NCBI RefSeq assembly: GCF_001898175.1 | Contig: NZ_MKTH01000024.1 | Span: 1 to 64,000 of the forward strand | Reading direction: 5' to 3' | Source of the DNA: Cellulomonas sp. 73-92 | Lineage (GTDB): Bacteria > Actinomycetota > Actinomycetes > Actinomycetales > Cellulomonadaceae | DNA: 64,000 nucleotides | In this document: positions 32,086-39,769 of the stretch, in pieces | Layout of the letters: each line of letters begins with the position of its first letter | Numbering within the stretch: position 1 is the first letter of the stretch | The notes under the pieces: generated by a model | Told to the model about the DNA's origin: nothing | What the model saw: only the letters and a program-made list of their open reading frames with translations | The model's database searches: none | Translations under genes and position numbers: made by a program

Positions 32086-33338
32086 CGGATCGGCTCGCGC
32101 TCGTCGTCCGCCCGGGCGTCGGCCGCCGGATCCTCCGCGGCGGGGTGGTCATCCGCCCGCTCGTCGTCCGGCCGGCGGACCACCCGGGCCCGGCCGGCCC
32201 CGCGCACGACGAGCGTCACCGTGGACGCCAGGAACGCCAGCAGCGCCACGACGCTCAGGGTCCCGCCGAGCTGCCAGCCACCGACGGCCGCCCTCGCCCC
32301 CGAGACGACCCGCACCAGGAGCCCGACGTGCAGCAGCCCCCACACGGCCCACATCACGGGGTGGTACGGCAGCGGGCGCCGCGCGAGGGCGGGCACGATG
32401 ACCGGCGCGTGCGCCAGGATCATCGACATCACGAAGCCGATGGTCAGGCTGTGGACGACGATGTCGTACCGGTAGCCGTCGAGTGCCGGGCCGCCGACGA
32501 CCCAGACGAGCGCCGACACCAGTGCCCAGCCGTACCCGGCGAGCATGCAGGCGGCCATGAAGCGCGTCAGCCCGCGGGCTCGCACGGTGCGCCAGGCGAT
32601 GTCGTGCACGCCGACGTCCACCATGAGCACGCCGAGCGCCAGCCCGAGCAGCGGGTACCCCCATGCCGGGCTGAGCGCGGTCGCGGCCAGGGCAAGCACC
32701 GTCAGGGACGACTCGGCGAGGATGCGCCGCTCCACGGCCGGCGACATGAAGGCGACCCGGGCCAGCTCGAGCCGCTCCCCGACGATGGTCAGCACGAGCA
32801 GCCCGGCCCACCAGGGCACGATCCCGGCCACCTCGAGGCCGCGCGCCCACAGCGCCGCGCCGAACAGCCCGGCCAGCGCGCCCAGCAGCTGCACGAGCAC
32901 GGCGTACGACTGCTGGCGCCGCCACACCGCGAGGTAGATCGCGACGAACACGGCCATCGCGGCGACCCACGCACCGCCGGGCAGCGCGCGGCCGGCCGGG
33001 AGGACCCCCGCCGCCTGGAGGATCACCAGCACCGCGCCGAGCCCGCCGGCGGCCGGCGCGGCATACGCCCAGGCCGCTCGTCGGGCGCCCGCCTGCAGCG
33101 CGACCGCCCTCTCCAGCGCGATCGCGGTGCCGAGAAAGCCGTAGACCATGAGCACGCCGTGCTGGTCGGCGAGCGACTCGGAGTGAACGGGTGCCGCCAC
33201 CCCGACCCGCAGCAGCGCGGCGTCGAGCCCGGACACGGCCGCCGCGAGCGCCATGACGAGCACCACGAGCCGCCCCCGCGGGACACGGGTGCCGGCGGTG
33301 GTGCGGGTCGCGGTCGGGGCGACCGAGGGGCGGCTCAC
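32082..33338 (-). CDS. Multi-pass membrane protein, NnrS-like
   Basis: A 418-aa protein with about 12 membrane segments and a short acidic hydrophilic C-terminus (DDERADDHPAAEDPAADARADDERE). DQHGVLMVYGFLGTAIALERAVAL and YDIVVHSLTIGFVMSMILAHAPVIVPAL resemble NnrS-type haem-copper proteins linked to NO stress in other bacteria; the assignment is by pattern only. It is the first gene of the operon reading to moaA, starting GTG 33338 with GGAGA upstream. It is divergent from the regulator at 33403, so both probably share control sites in the 64-base gap. Confidence 0.68.
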   Translation of the reverse strand: MSRPSVAPTATRTTAGTRVPRGRLVVLVMALAAAVSGLDAALLRVGVAAPVHSESLADQHGVLMVYGFLGTAIALERAVALQAGARRAAWAYAAPAAGGLGAVLVILQAAGVLPAGRALPGGAWVAAMAVFVAIYLAVWRRQQSYAVLVQLLGALAGLFGAALWARGLEVAGIVPWWAGLLVLTIVGERLELARVAFMSPAVERRILAESSLTVLALAATALSPAWGYPLLGLALGVLMVDVGVHDIAWRTVRARGLTRFMAACMLAGYGWALVSALVWVVGGPALDGYRYDIVVHSLTIGFVMSMILAHAPVIVPALARRPLPYHPVMWAVWGLLHVGLLVRVVSGARAAVGGWQLGGTLSVVALLAFLASTVTLVVRGAGRARVVRRPDDERADDHPAAEDPAADARADDEREPIR

Positions 33339-33372
33339 CGTGGTCTCCGTTCGGTCGTCGTCGGGTCGTGGC

Positions 33373-33397
33373 GAATATAGCGGATAGTGATACGTTC
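33373..33397. promoter_or_regulatory. Divergent promoter/operator between the nirK operon and the P450 operon
   Basis: An AT-rich stretch from GAATATAGCG to GATACGTTC has outer GAA-N2-TA ... TA-N2-TTC symmetry. TACGTT at 33391-33396 is well placed as a -10 box for a leaderless transcript starting at ATG 33403. The site is therefore likely to be bound by the regulator it precedes. It does not match the element shared by narK, moeZ and fdxA. Confidence 0.5.
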
Positions 33398-33402
33398 AAT
33401 CC

Positions 33403-34047
33403 ATGAGCGAGCTCGAGGACGCCGGCCGCCACGCCGCGCTCGCGTCCCCTGTCCGCCAGCGGGTGCTGGACGTGCTCGGCGACGCCGCCGACGCGCAGAC
33501 CGCCCAGCAGCTGGCCGGCGTCCTCGAGCTGCACGTGTCCACCGTGCGGTTCCACCTCGAGCAGCTCGAGGAGGCCGGGCTCGTCGTGCGCGAGACGCGT
33601 CACGCGGCGCGCCGCGGGCGCCCGAGCGTGGTGTTCCGCGCCCTCGGGCTGGACGCCGGCCGCGCGCGGGACCGCATGATCGAGGCGCTGGCCGACGCGG
33701 TGGCGTCCCCCGACCGCGACTCCGCACCGCTCGTCGCGGGGCGCCGCTGGGCCGAGCAGCTCCCGGCCCCGACCGGGACGGCGGGCGAGGCGATCGCCGC
33801 GACGTTCGCGCGGCTGGGGTTCGCCCCCGAGCTCGCCGGCGACACGGTCCGGCTGCACGCGTGCCCGTTCCGGGAGGCGGCGAGGCGGCATCCGGACGTC
33901 GTCTGCCGGGTCCACCTCGGGCTCGCGCAAGGGTTGGCGCGCCGCGCGGCCCCCGCTGACGATGTCCTGGTAGGGCTGCAGCCCTTCGTCGAGCAGGAGC
34001 TCTGCCTGCTGACCCTCCGAGCACCGGAGCCGGGCCATGACGACTGA
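33403..34047 (+). CDS. HTH regulator with three C-terminal cysteines (paralogue of 22346-23062)
   Basis: A 214-aa protein. DNA-binding part: SPVRQRVLDVLGDAADAQTAQQLAGVLELHVSTVRFHLEQLEEAGLVVRE, wing RRGRPSVVFRAL. C-terminal Cys154 and Cys168 (CPFREAARRHPDVVC, C-x13-C) followed by HLGLAQGLARRAAP and Cys201 (ELCLLTL). The CPF...HPDVVC..HLGL pattern is close to the iron-sulfur segment of SufR-like repressors. The stop overlaps the P450 start by 11 bases. Likely an NO- or redox-sensing regulator of the P450 operon and perhaps of the divergent nirK operon; the ligand is not visible from sequence. Confidence 0.75.
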   Translation: MSELEDAGRHAALASPVRQRVLDVLGDAADAQTAQQLAGVLELHVSTVRFHLEQLEEAGLVVRETRHAARRGRPSVVFRALGLDAGRARDRMIEALADAVASPDRDSAPLVAGRRWAEQLPAPTGTAGEAIAATFARLGFAPELAGDTVRLHACPFREAARRHPDVVCRVHLGLAQGLARRAAPADDVLVGLQPFVEQELCLLTLRAPEPGHDD

Positions 34048-35251
34048 CCACGCGACCTGGGACCCCCGGTCGACCGCCGTGCTGGAGAACCAGGTCGCGG
34101 CGTACGACGAGCTGCGGGCGCGCTGCCCGGTGGCGCACGACGAGTCGGGAGCGTGGACGCTGTTCCGCCACGCCGACGTGCTCCGGGTCGCGCTGGACCA
34201 CGAGACGTTCTCCAGCGACGTCTCCCGCCACCTGCAGGTGCCCAACGGCATGGACCCGCCGGCCCACACCGCCTACCGGGCGATCGTCGACCGCTACTAC
34301 ACGCCGGACGTCGTCGGCGCCTTCGAGGACGCCTGCCGCGCCATCGCGGCCACGCTCGTCGCCGAGCTGCCGCGCGACACGCGCGCCGCCGTCATGACCG
34401 ACCTGGCGGAGCCGTTCGCGCTGCGCGTGCAGTCGGCGTACCTCGGCTGGCCGGAGCGCCTCGAGGAGCCGCTGCGGGCGTGGACGGCGCGCAACCGCGC
34501 GGCGACGCTGGCGCGCGACCCCGTCGCCGCGGCCGCGGTGGCCGACGAGTTCGACGGCTACATCACCGGGCTGCTCGGCGAGCGCCGCGCGCTCAGCGGC
34601 GACGCCCCCGACGACCTGACCACCCGGCTGATGCGCGAGCGCGTCGACGGCCGGCCGCTGACCGACGACGAGCTCGTCTCAATCCTGCGCAACTGGACCG
34701 TCGGGGAGCTCGGCACCATCGCGGCGTCCGTCGGGATCGTCGTGCACCTGCTGGCCACCCGGCCCGACGTGCAGGAGATGCTGCGGCGGTACCCCGTGAC
34801 GATCACCGAGGCCACCGACGAGATGCTGCGGATGGAGCCGCCGTTCATCGCCAGCCGCCGTGTCGTCGCGCGGCCCACCACGCTCGCCGGACGCCGGTTC
34901 GAGCGCGGCGACCGGCTGACCGCGCTGTGGGCGTCGGCCGACCGCGACGAGGACGTCTTCGGCGACCCGGACGAGTTCCGCCTCGGCCGCCCCGGGCCCG
35001 ACAACCTGGTCTACGGCGCCGGCATCCACGTGTGCCCGGGCGCGCCGCTGGCCCGGCTGGAGCTGCGCGTGCTCGTCGAGGAGCTGCTGGCCGCGACGTC
35101 ACGGATCGAGCCGTGGCCCGGCGAGCCCCCGACCCGCGCGGCCTACCCCGCCGGCGGGTTCACCGACCTGTCGGTGCGGCTCACGGCCGCCCCGGCACCC
35201 ACGCCGGGCACCGCCCCGGCACCAGCCCACCGAGGAGCAACGCATGACTGA
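34037..35251 (+). CDS. Cytochrome P450, candidate NO-linked enzyme
   Basis: A 404-aa soluble P450. The ExxR pair is Glu262-Arg265 (EMLRMEPP) and the haem thiolate is Cys333 in VYGAGIHVCPGAPLARLEL, with Tyr in place of the usual Phe. The I-helix centre reads VGELGTIAASVG around residue 223, lacking the common acidic-Thr pair, so ordinary oxygen activation is not obvious. It overlaps the regulator (11 bases) and the DUF2249 gene (8 bases). P450s that reduce NO (CYP55/P450nor) are known from fungi and proposed in actinobacteria; with nirK next door and no NorB in the window, an NO-reducing role is a reasonable hypothesis. A biosynthetic monooxygenase remains possible. Confidence 0.85.
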   Translation: MTTDHATWDPRSTAVLENQVAAYDELRARCPVAHDESGAWTLFRHADVLRVALDHETFSSDVSRHLQVPNGMDPPAHTAYRAIVDRYYTPDVVGAFEDACRAIAATLVAELPRDTRAAVMTDLAEPFALRVQSAYLGWPERLEEPLRAWTARNRAATLARDPVAAAAVADEFDGYITGLLGERRALSGDAPDDLTTRLMRERVDGRPLTDDELVSILRNWTVGELGTIAASVGIVVHLLATRPDVQEMLRRYPVTITEATDEMLRMEPPFIASRRVVARPTTLAGRRFERGDRLTALWASADRDEDVFGDPDEFRLGRPGPDNLVYGAGIHVCPGAPLARLELRVLVEELLAATSRIEPWPGEPPTRAAYPAGGFTDLSVRLTAAPAPTPGTAPAPAHRGATHD

Positions 35252-35546
35252 GCCCATCCAGATCCGCGACGACTCGGCCGCCCCGGCCGGGCACGCGTGC
35301 GGCTGCCACGAGCACGACGAGGACACGCCCGTCCTCGACGTGCGCGCGATCCCCCACGCCGTGCGGCACGCCGCGATCTTCGGTGCCTTCGAGGCGATCG
35401 CGCCGGGCGGCTCGATCGTCCTCATCGCCCCGCACGCGCCGGTGCCGATGCTGACCCAGCTCTCGCAGCGGGCGCCCATCGAGGTCCAGTACCTGGTCGA
35501 GGGCCCGACCGAGTGGCACGTCAAGGTCACGCGCGCCGTCGCGTGA
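35244..35546 (+). CDS. DUF2249 protein
   Basis: A 100-aa protein. The N-terminus has a Cys/His-rich patch (HACGCHEHDED) that could bind metal; the rest is the DUF2249 fold: VLDVRAIPHAVRHAAIFGAFEAIAPGGSIVLIAPHAP and EVQYLVEGPTEWHVKVTR. DUF2249 proteins are common in bacterial clusters for denitrification and NO stress, sometimes fused to hemerythrins. It is translationally coupled to the P450 by an 8-base overlap. A hairpin follows 13 bases after its stop. Confidence 0.82.
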   Translation: MTEPIQIRDDSAAPAGHACGCHEHDEDTPVLDVRAIPHAVRHAAIFGAFEAIAPGGSIVLIAPHAPVPMLTQLSQRAPIEVQYLVEGPTEWHVKVTRAVA

Positions 35547-35559
35547 ACCTTCCCTGACG

Positions 35560-35596
35560 GCGGTGCCGGGGCCAACCTGGAGGGTCCCGGCACCGC
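35560..35596 (+). terminator. Hairpin terminator after the P450-DUF2249 operon
   Basis: GCGGTGCCGGG (35560-35570) and CCCGGCACCGC (35586-35596) are exact reverse complements around a 15-base loop. It lies directly after the DUF2249 gene and before the DUF488 gene. The following bases are pyrimidine-rich rather than a pure T-run. Confidence 0.6.
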
Positions 35597-35623
35597 TCCC
35601 TTCCTCCTCCTCGTGAGGTAGCC

Positions 35624-36004
35624 ATGAGCGAACCGACGTTCCGCATCAAGCGCGTGTACGACCACCCGGCGCCCGAGGACGGGTTCCGCGTCCTCGTCGA
35701 CCGCCTCTGGCCGCGCGGCCTCACCAAGGAGCGCGCCGCGGCCGACCTGTGGCTCAAGGACGCCGCCCCGAGCACCGCGCTGCGGGTCGAGTGGCACCAC
35801 GACCCGGGCCGGTTCGGCGAGTTCGCCGACCGGTACCGCACCGAGCTCGAATCCGAGCCCGCCGTCGCCGAGCTGCTCGACCTCGCGCGCACCCACGGCG
35901 TCGTCACCCTCCTGTTCTCCGCGCACGACCCCGAGCTCAACCAGGCGGCCGTGCTGCGCGACTACCTCCGCGAGGCACTGGCGACCGGTCGCGGCCGCGG
36001 GTAG
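35624..36004 (+). CDS. DUF488 family protein (YeaO-like)
   Basis: A 126-aa protein: IKRVYDHPAPEDGFRVLVDRLWPRGL and KDAAPSTALRVEWHHDPGRFGEFADRYRTEL are the conserved blocks of the YeaO-like branch of DUF488. Function unknown; the family is seen near nitrate/nitrite and redox genes. ATG 35624 follows the terminator hairpin by 27 bases, so it probably has its own promoter or receives read-through. Confidence 0.83.
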   Translation: MSEPTFRIKRVYDHPAPEDGFRVLVDRLWPRGLTKERAAADLWLKDAAPSTALRVEWHHDPGRFGEFADRYRTELESEPAVAELLDLARTHGVVTLLFSAHDPELNQAAVLRDYLREALATGRGRG

Positions 36005-36044
36005 CGCCCGTCGCACGACGAAGGACACCCGATGGACGACGCCG

Positions 36045-36458
36045 CTAGGCGTCGGAGTGCGGCAGGGCTCGCACCGTGAGCTCGTCGATGCCCTCGAAGT
36101 CGTCCGGGTTGCACGTGTACAGCGGCATCTCATGGGCGATCGCAGTCGCCGCGATGAGCGCGTCGAGAGCCCGTGCACCGGCCTTGCGACCCCTCCGTCG
36201 GAGGGCGGCCGACACTCCCCCGAACGCGCGCGCCGCGGCCGCGTCGAACGGGATGGCGTCGAAGCTCGCCTCGACCAGCTGGAGGTGTTGCAGTCGCCGC
36301 GCGCGCTCTTCCTCGGTCGCCACGACCAACGGACCGACGGACAGCTCGGCGAGCGTCACGGTGCTGATCGCCGGCTCGTCGGGCAGCAGCGCCGGATCGA
36401 GCCGCCCGACGAGGATCACGGCGTTCGTGTCGAGCAGGCCGCGGGCGTCCGGGCTCAC
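36045..36458 (-). CDS. vapC: VapC-type PIN ribonuclease toxin
   Basis: A 137-aa PIN protein: GLLDTNAVILVGR with the first Asp, STVTLAELSVG with the conserved Glu, ALDALIAATAIAHEMPLYTCNPDDFEGI with the last acidic residues. It cleaves RNA when unopposed. It overlaps the antitoxin gene upstream by 4 bases. Typical type II toxin-antitoxin pair. Confidence 0.88.
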   Translation of the reverse strand: MSPDARGLLDTNAVILVGRLDPALLPDEPAISTVTLAELSVGPLVVATEEERARRLQHLQLVEASFDAIPFDAAAARAFGGVSAALRRRGRKAGARALDALIAATAIAHEMPLYTCNPDDFEGIDELTVRALPHSDA

Positions 36459-36691
36459 AGCCGCTGGTCCAGGGTCTCGTCGATGTCCCGCCGAAGCCGG
36501 TCGGGATCCACCCGCGGGGCCTGGCGGAACCGGGCGACGAGCTCGGCCGCCGACAGCCCACGCCGTCGGAGCGGCCGCAGCTCGGCGACCTCCACCCCGT
36601 CACGGGTGACGACGAACGAGTCGCCGCGCTCCACCGCCGCGAGCACCTCACCGCCGCGATTGCGCAGGTCACGAACTGTCACGGTTCGCAT
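36455..36691 (-). CDS. vapB: Phd/YefM-type antitoxin
   Basis: A 78-aa protein. MRTVTVRDLRNRGGEVLAAVERGDSFVVTRDGVEVAELRP is the Phd/YefM DNA-binding and dimerisation domain; the C-terminal part (VDPDRLRRDIDETLDQRL) would bind the toxin. ACGAACGTATC just upstream is a possible self-regulation site. Co-transcribed with the PIN toxin. Confidence 0.86.
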   Translation of the reverse strand: MRTVTVRDLRNRGGEVLAAVERGDSFVVTRDGVEVAELRPLRRRGLSAAELVARFRQAPRVDPDRLRRDIDETLDQRL

Positions 36692-36736
36692 GCTACGAAC
36701 GTATCACCGGTGAGACATCCGTGCCCTGGGGGACAG

Positions 36737-39700
36737 CTAGCCGTAGAACGCGCGCTCGACGACCTGGCGGGCCCGCCGCGCGGTGCGCAGGTAGCGCTCC
36801 TCCAGCTCGGCCGACGAGCCGGCGGGCAGGCCCATCACCCGGGCGACGCCGGCCAGGGCGGCGCGGTCGTGCGGCAGCACGTCGGCGTGCGGACCGTCGG
36901 CCCGGCCGGTCCACAGCACGTTGGCGTCGCGGAGGCGGGAGGCCAGCTCCCACGCCTCGCGCAGCACCGCGGCGTCGTCGGCGTCGAGCAGGCCGGCCTC
37001 GGTCGCGGCGACGAGCGCGTCCAGGGTGCTCGTCGTGCGCAGCGCCTCGACGGCGCCCGCGTGCTGCAGCTGGAGCAGCTGCGCCGTCCACTCGACGTCC
37101 GAGATGCCGCCGCGCCCGAGCTTGAGGTGCCGGGCGGGGTCCGTGCCGCGCGGCAGCCGCTCGGCCTCCACGCGGGCCTTGATGCGCCGCACCTCCCGCA
37201 CGTCGGCGGCCGCCAGGCCGCCGGCCGGGTACCGCACCGGGTCGACGAGCGCGACGAACCGGTCGCCGAGCTCGTCGTCGCCCGCGACCGGCCGGGCGCG
37301 CAGCAGCGCCTGCGCCTCCCAGACCGAGCGCCAGCGCCCGTAGTACTCCGCGTACGAGTCGAGCGAGCGCACCAGCGGGCCGTTGCGGCCCTCGGGCCGC
37401 AGGTCGGCGTCGACGGCCAGGGCCGGCTCCGGGCCGACCGACCCGAGCAGGGACCGCAGCAGCGTCGCCGCACTCATCGCGTACTCGTGCGCGAGGCCCG
37501 GGTCGTGGCCCGGCAGGGGCTGGTAGACGAACAGGACGTCCGCGTCCGAGGAGAACCCGACCTCGGCCCCGCCGAGCCGGCCCATCGCCACGACGAGCAC
37601 CTGCGCCGGGTCGTCGGCCAGCCCGTGGTCGGCACGCGCCTCCCACCGCGCCACCCGCAGCGCGCCCGCCAGCACCTGCTCCGCGGCGACGGTGAGGGAC
37701 TGCGACGCCCGGATCCCGGTGGTGACGCCGAGCACGTCGGCCGTCGCCGTGCGGGCCAGCTCCCGCCGCCGCAGGGCGCGCAGCGTGGTGACGGCGGCGA
37801 CCGGCTCGTCGGCCCGCGTCAGGACGGCGTCCACCTCGGCGGCCAGCCGCTGCGCGCCGCGCGGCTCCAGCTCCTCGTCGTCGTCGAGCCACGTGACGGA
37901 CTCCGGCGACCGGGTGAGCGCGTCGGCGACGTAGCGCGACGTGGAGAGCACGCGCGCCAGCCGCTCGGCCGCCGTGCCGGAGTCCCGCAGCAGCTTGAGG
38001 TACCAGTGGGTGCTGCCCAGCTCCTCGGACAGCCGCCGGAACGCCAGCAGCCCGCCGTCGGGGTCGGGTCCGTCGGCGAACCAGCCGAGCATCACCGGCA
38101 GCAGCTGGCGCTGGATGGCCGCCCGCCGCGACAGCCCCTCGGTGAGCGCCGCGATGTGCCGGGTGGCGCCCGCCGGGTCGCGGTAGCCGATCGCCGCCAG
38201 GCGCTGGCGCGCCGCCTCGGGGGCGAGCGACACGTCGGCCTCCGAGAGGCGGGCGGTGGCCGGCAGCAGCGGACGGTAGAACAGCTCCTCGTGCAGCCGG
38301 CGCACGTCCCGGCGCACCGCCCGCCAGCGCTCGACGAGCCCTTCCGGCCCCTCGGCACGCATCCCGACCGAGCGCGCCAGCCGTCGCAGGTCCGCCTCCG
38401 CCGTCGGCATGAGGTGGCTGCGCTGCATGCGCCACATCTGGATCCGGTGCTCGAGCAGGCGCAGGAACCGGTAGCAGGTGGACAGCTGCGCGGCGTGGTC
38501 GCGGCCCACGTAGCCGCCGGCCGCCAGCGCCGCCAGCGCGGTGAGCGTCGACCCCGAACGGATGGACTCGTCGGCGCGGCCGTGCACCAGCTGGAGCAGC
38601 TGCACGGTGAACTCCACGTCGCGCAGGCCGCCGACGCCGAGCTTGATCTGCCGGTCCGCCTGATCCAGCGGCACGTGCTGCTCGACGCGCCGGCGCATCG
38701 CCTGGGCGTCCTCGACGAAGTTCTCCCGCCCGACGGCGGCCCACACGAAGGGCTGCGCCATCTCGACGTAGGCGCGCCCCAGCGCGGCGTCCCCCGCCAG
38801 CGGCCGCGCCTTGAGCAGCGCCTGGAACTCCCACGTGCGGGCCCAGCGCTCGTAGTAGGCGCGGTGGCTCTCCAGGGTCCGCACGAGCGGCCCGTCCTTG
38901 CCCTCCGGCCGCAGCGCCGCGTCGACGGGCCACAGCGCGGGCTCGCCGGACGGGGTCGAGCAGGCCCTGGCCAGGCCGGTGGCCAGACGAGCGCCCACGG
39001 CCAGCGCGTCCGCCTCGCTCGTGCCCTCGGCCGGCTCGACGACGTAGACGACGTCGACGTCGGACACGTAGTTGAGCTCGCGCCCGCCGCCCTTGCCCAT
39101 GCCGATGACGGCGAGCCGGACGCCGGCGCCGCCGTCCGGCTGCTCGGCCCGCGCCAGCGCCAGCCCGGCCTCGAGCGCGGCCCCCGCCAGGTCGGCCAGC
39201 GCGGCGGCGACGCCCGGCATCCGGCTCAACGGATCCGGGGCGACCAGGTCGGTCGCGGCGACCCGCAGCAGCCGCGCGCGGTAGGCGCGGCGCATCGCGT
39301 CGATCCCCGCCGCCCCCGTCACGGTGGCGACCGGCGTCACCGCGTGCGGGTCGGCACCCACGGCGCGCAGCAGCTCCGCCCGGACCTCACGGACGTCGAC
39401 CCCGGTGCCCGGCGTCTCGTCGAGCACCACCCGCAGCGTCTCGGGGTGCGCGACGAGCGTCTGGCCGAGCGCGATCGAGGCGCCGGCCACCCGCAGCAGC
39501 CGGTCCCGGGCGGGGCCCTCGTCGGCCAGCGCGCCGGCCAGCAGCCCGACGAGCTCGTCGTGCCCGCGCACCGCGGCCGCGAGCTTCGTCAGGGTGAGCA
39601 GCGCCTCGTCGGGGTCCGCGATGTCCGCGAGGGCGCCGACGAGCTCGTCGGGCCCGTCCGGGAGCACCGCGCCCAGGTCGGCGTCGGCCAGCAGGCGCTC

Positions 39701-39769
39701 GGCGCGGTCGACGTCGGCCACGCCGGCGCGGGACAGCCGCCCCGCCAGCGTCGCGCCCCGGCCCGCCAT
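36737..39769 (-). CDS. glnE: Bifunctional glutamine synthetase adenylyltransferase/adenylyl-removing enzyme GlnE
   Basis: A 1010-aa protein with two nucleotidyltransferase domains. GMGKGGGRELNYVSDVDVVYV (~residue 225) lies in the N-terminal de-adenylylating half and MGRLGGAEVGFSSDADVLFVY (~735) in the C-terminal adenylylating half; each has the G-G...D-x-D metal pair. It switches glutamine synthetase I off and on in response to nitrogen status. Its ATG overlaps the glnA2 stop by one base (TGATG). Confidence 0.95.
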   Translation of the reverse strand: MAGRGATLAGRLSRAGVADVDRAERLLADADLGAVLPDGPDELVGALADIADPDEALLTLTKLAAAVRGHDELVGLLAGALADEGPARDRLLRVAGASIALGQTLVAHPETLRVVLDETPGTGVDVREVRAELLRAVGADPHAVTPVATVTGAAGIDAMRRAYRARLLRVAATDLVAPDPLSRMPGVAAALADLAGAALEAGLALARAEQPDGGAGVRLAVIGMGKGGGRELNYVSDVDVVYVVEPAEGTSEADALAVGARLATGLARACSTPSGEPALWPVDAALRPEGKDGPLVRTLESHRAYYERWARTWEFQALLKARPLAGDAALGRAYVEMAQPFVWAAVGRENFVEDAQAMRRRVEQHVPLDQADRQIKLGVGGLRDVEFTVQLLQLVHGRADESIRSGSTLTALAALAAGGYVGRDHAAQLSTCYRFLRLLEHRIQMWRMQRSHLMPTAEADLRRLARSVGMRAEGPEGLVERWRAVRRDVRRLHEELFYRPLLPATARLSEADVSLAPEAARQRLAAIGYRDPAGATRHIAALTEGLSRRAAIQRQLLPVMLGWFADGPDPDGGLLAFRRLSEELGSTHWYLKLLRDSGTAAERLARVLSTSRYVADALTRSPESVTWLDDDEELEPRGAQRLAAEVDAVLTRADEPVAAVTTLRALRRRELARTATADVLGVTTGIRASQSLTVAAEQVLAGALRVARWEARADHGLADDPAQVLVVAMGRLGGAEVGFSSDADVLFVYQPLPGHDPGLAHEYAMSAATLLRSLLGSVGPEPALAVDADLRPEGRNGPLVRSLDSYAEYYGRWRSVWEAQALLRARPVAGDDELGDRFVALVDPVRYPAGGLAAADVREVRRIKARVEAERLPRGTDPARHLKLGRGGISDVEWTAQLLQLQHAGAVEALRTTSTLDALVAATEAGLLDADDAAVLREAWELASRLRDANVLWTGRADGPHADVLPHDRAALAGVARVMGLPAGSSAELEERYLRTARRARQVVERAFYG

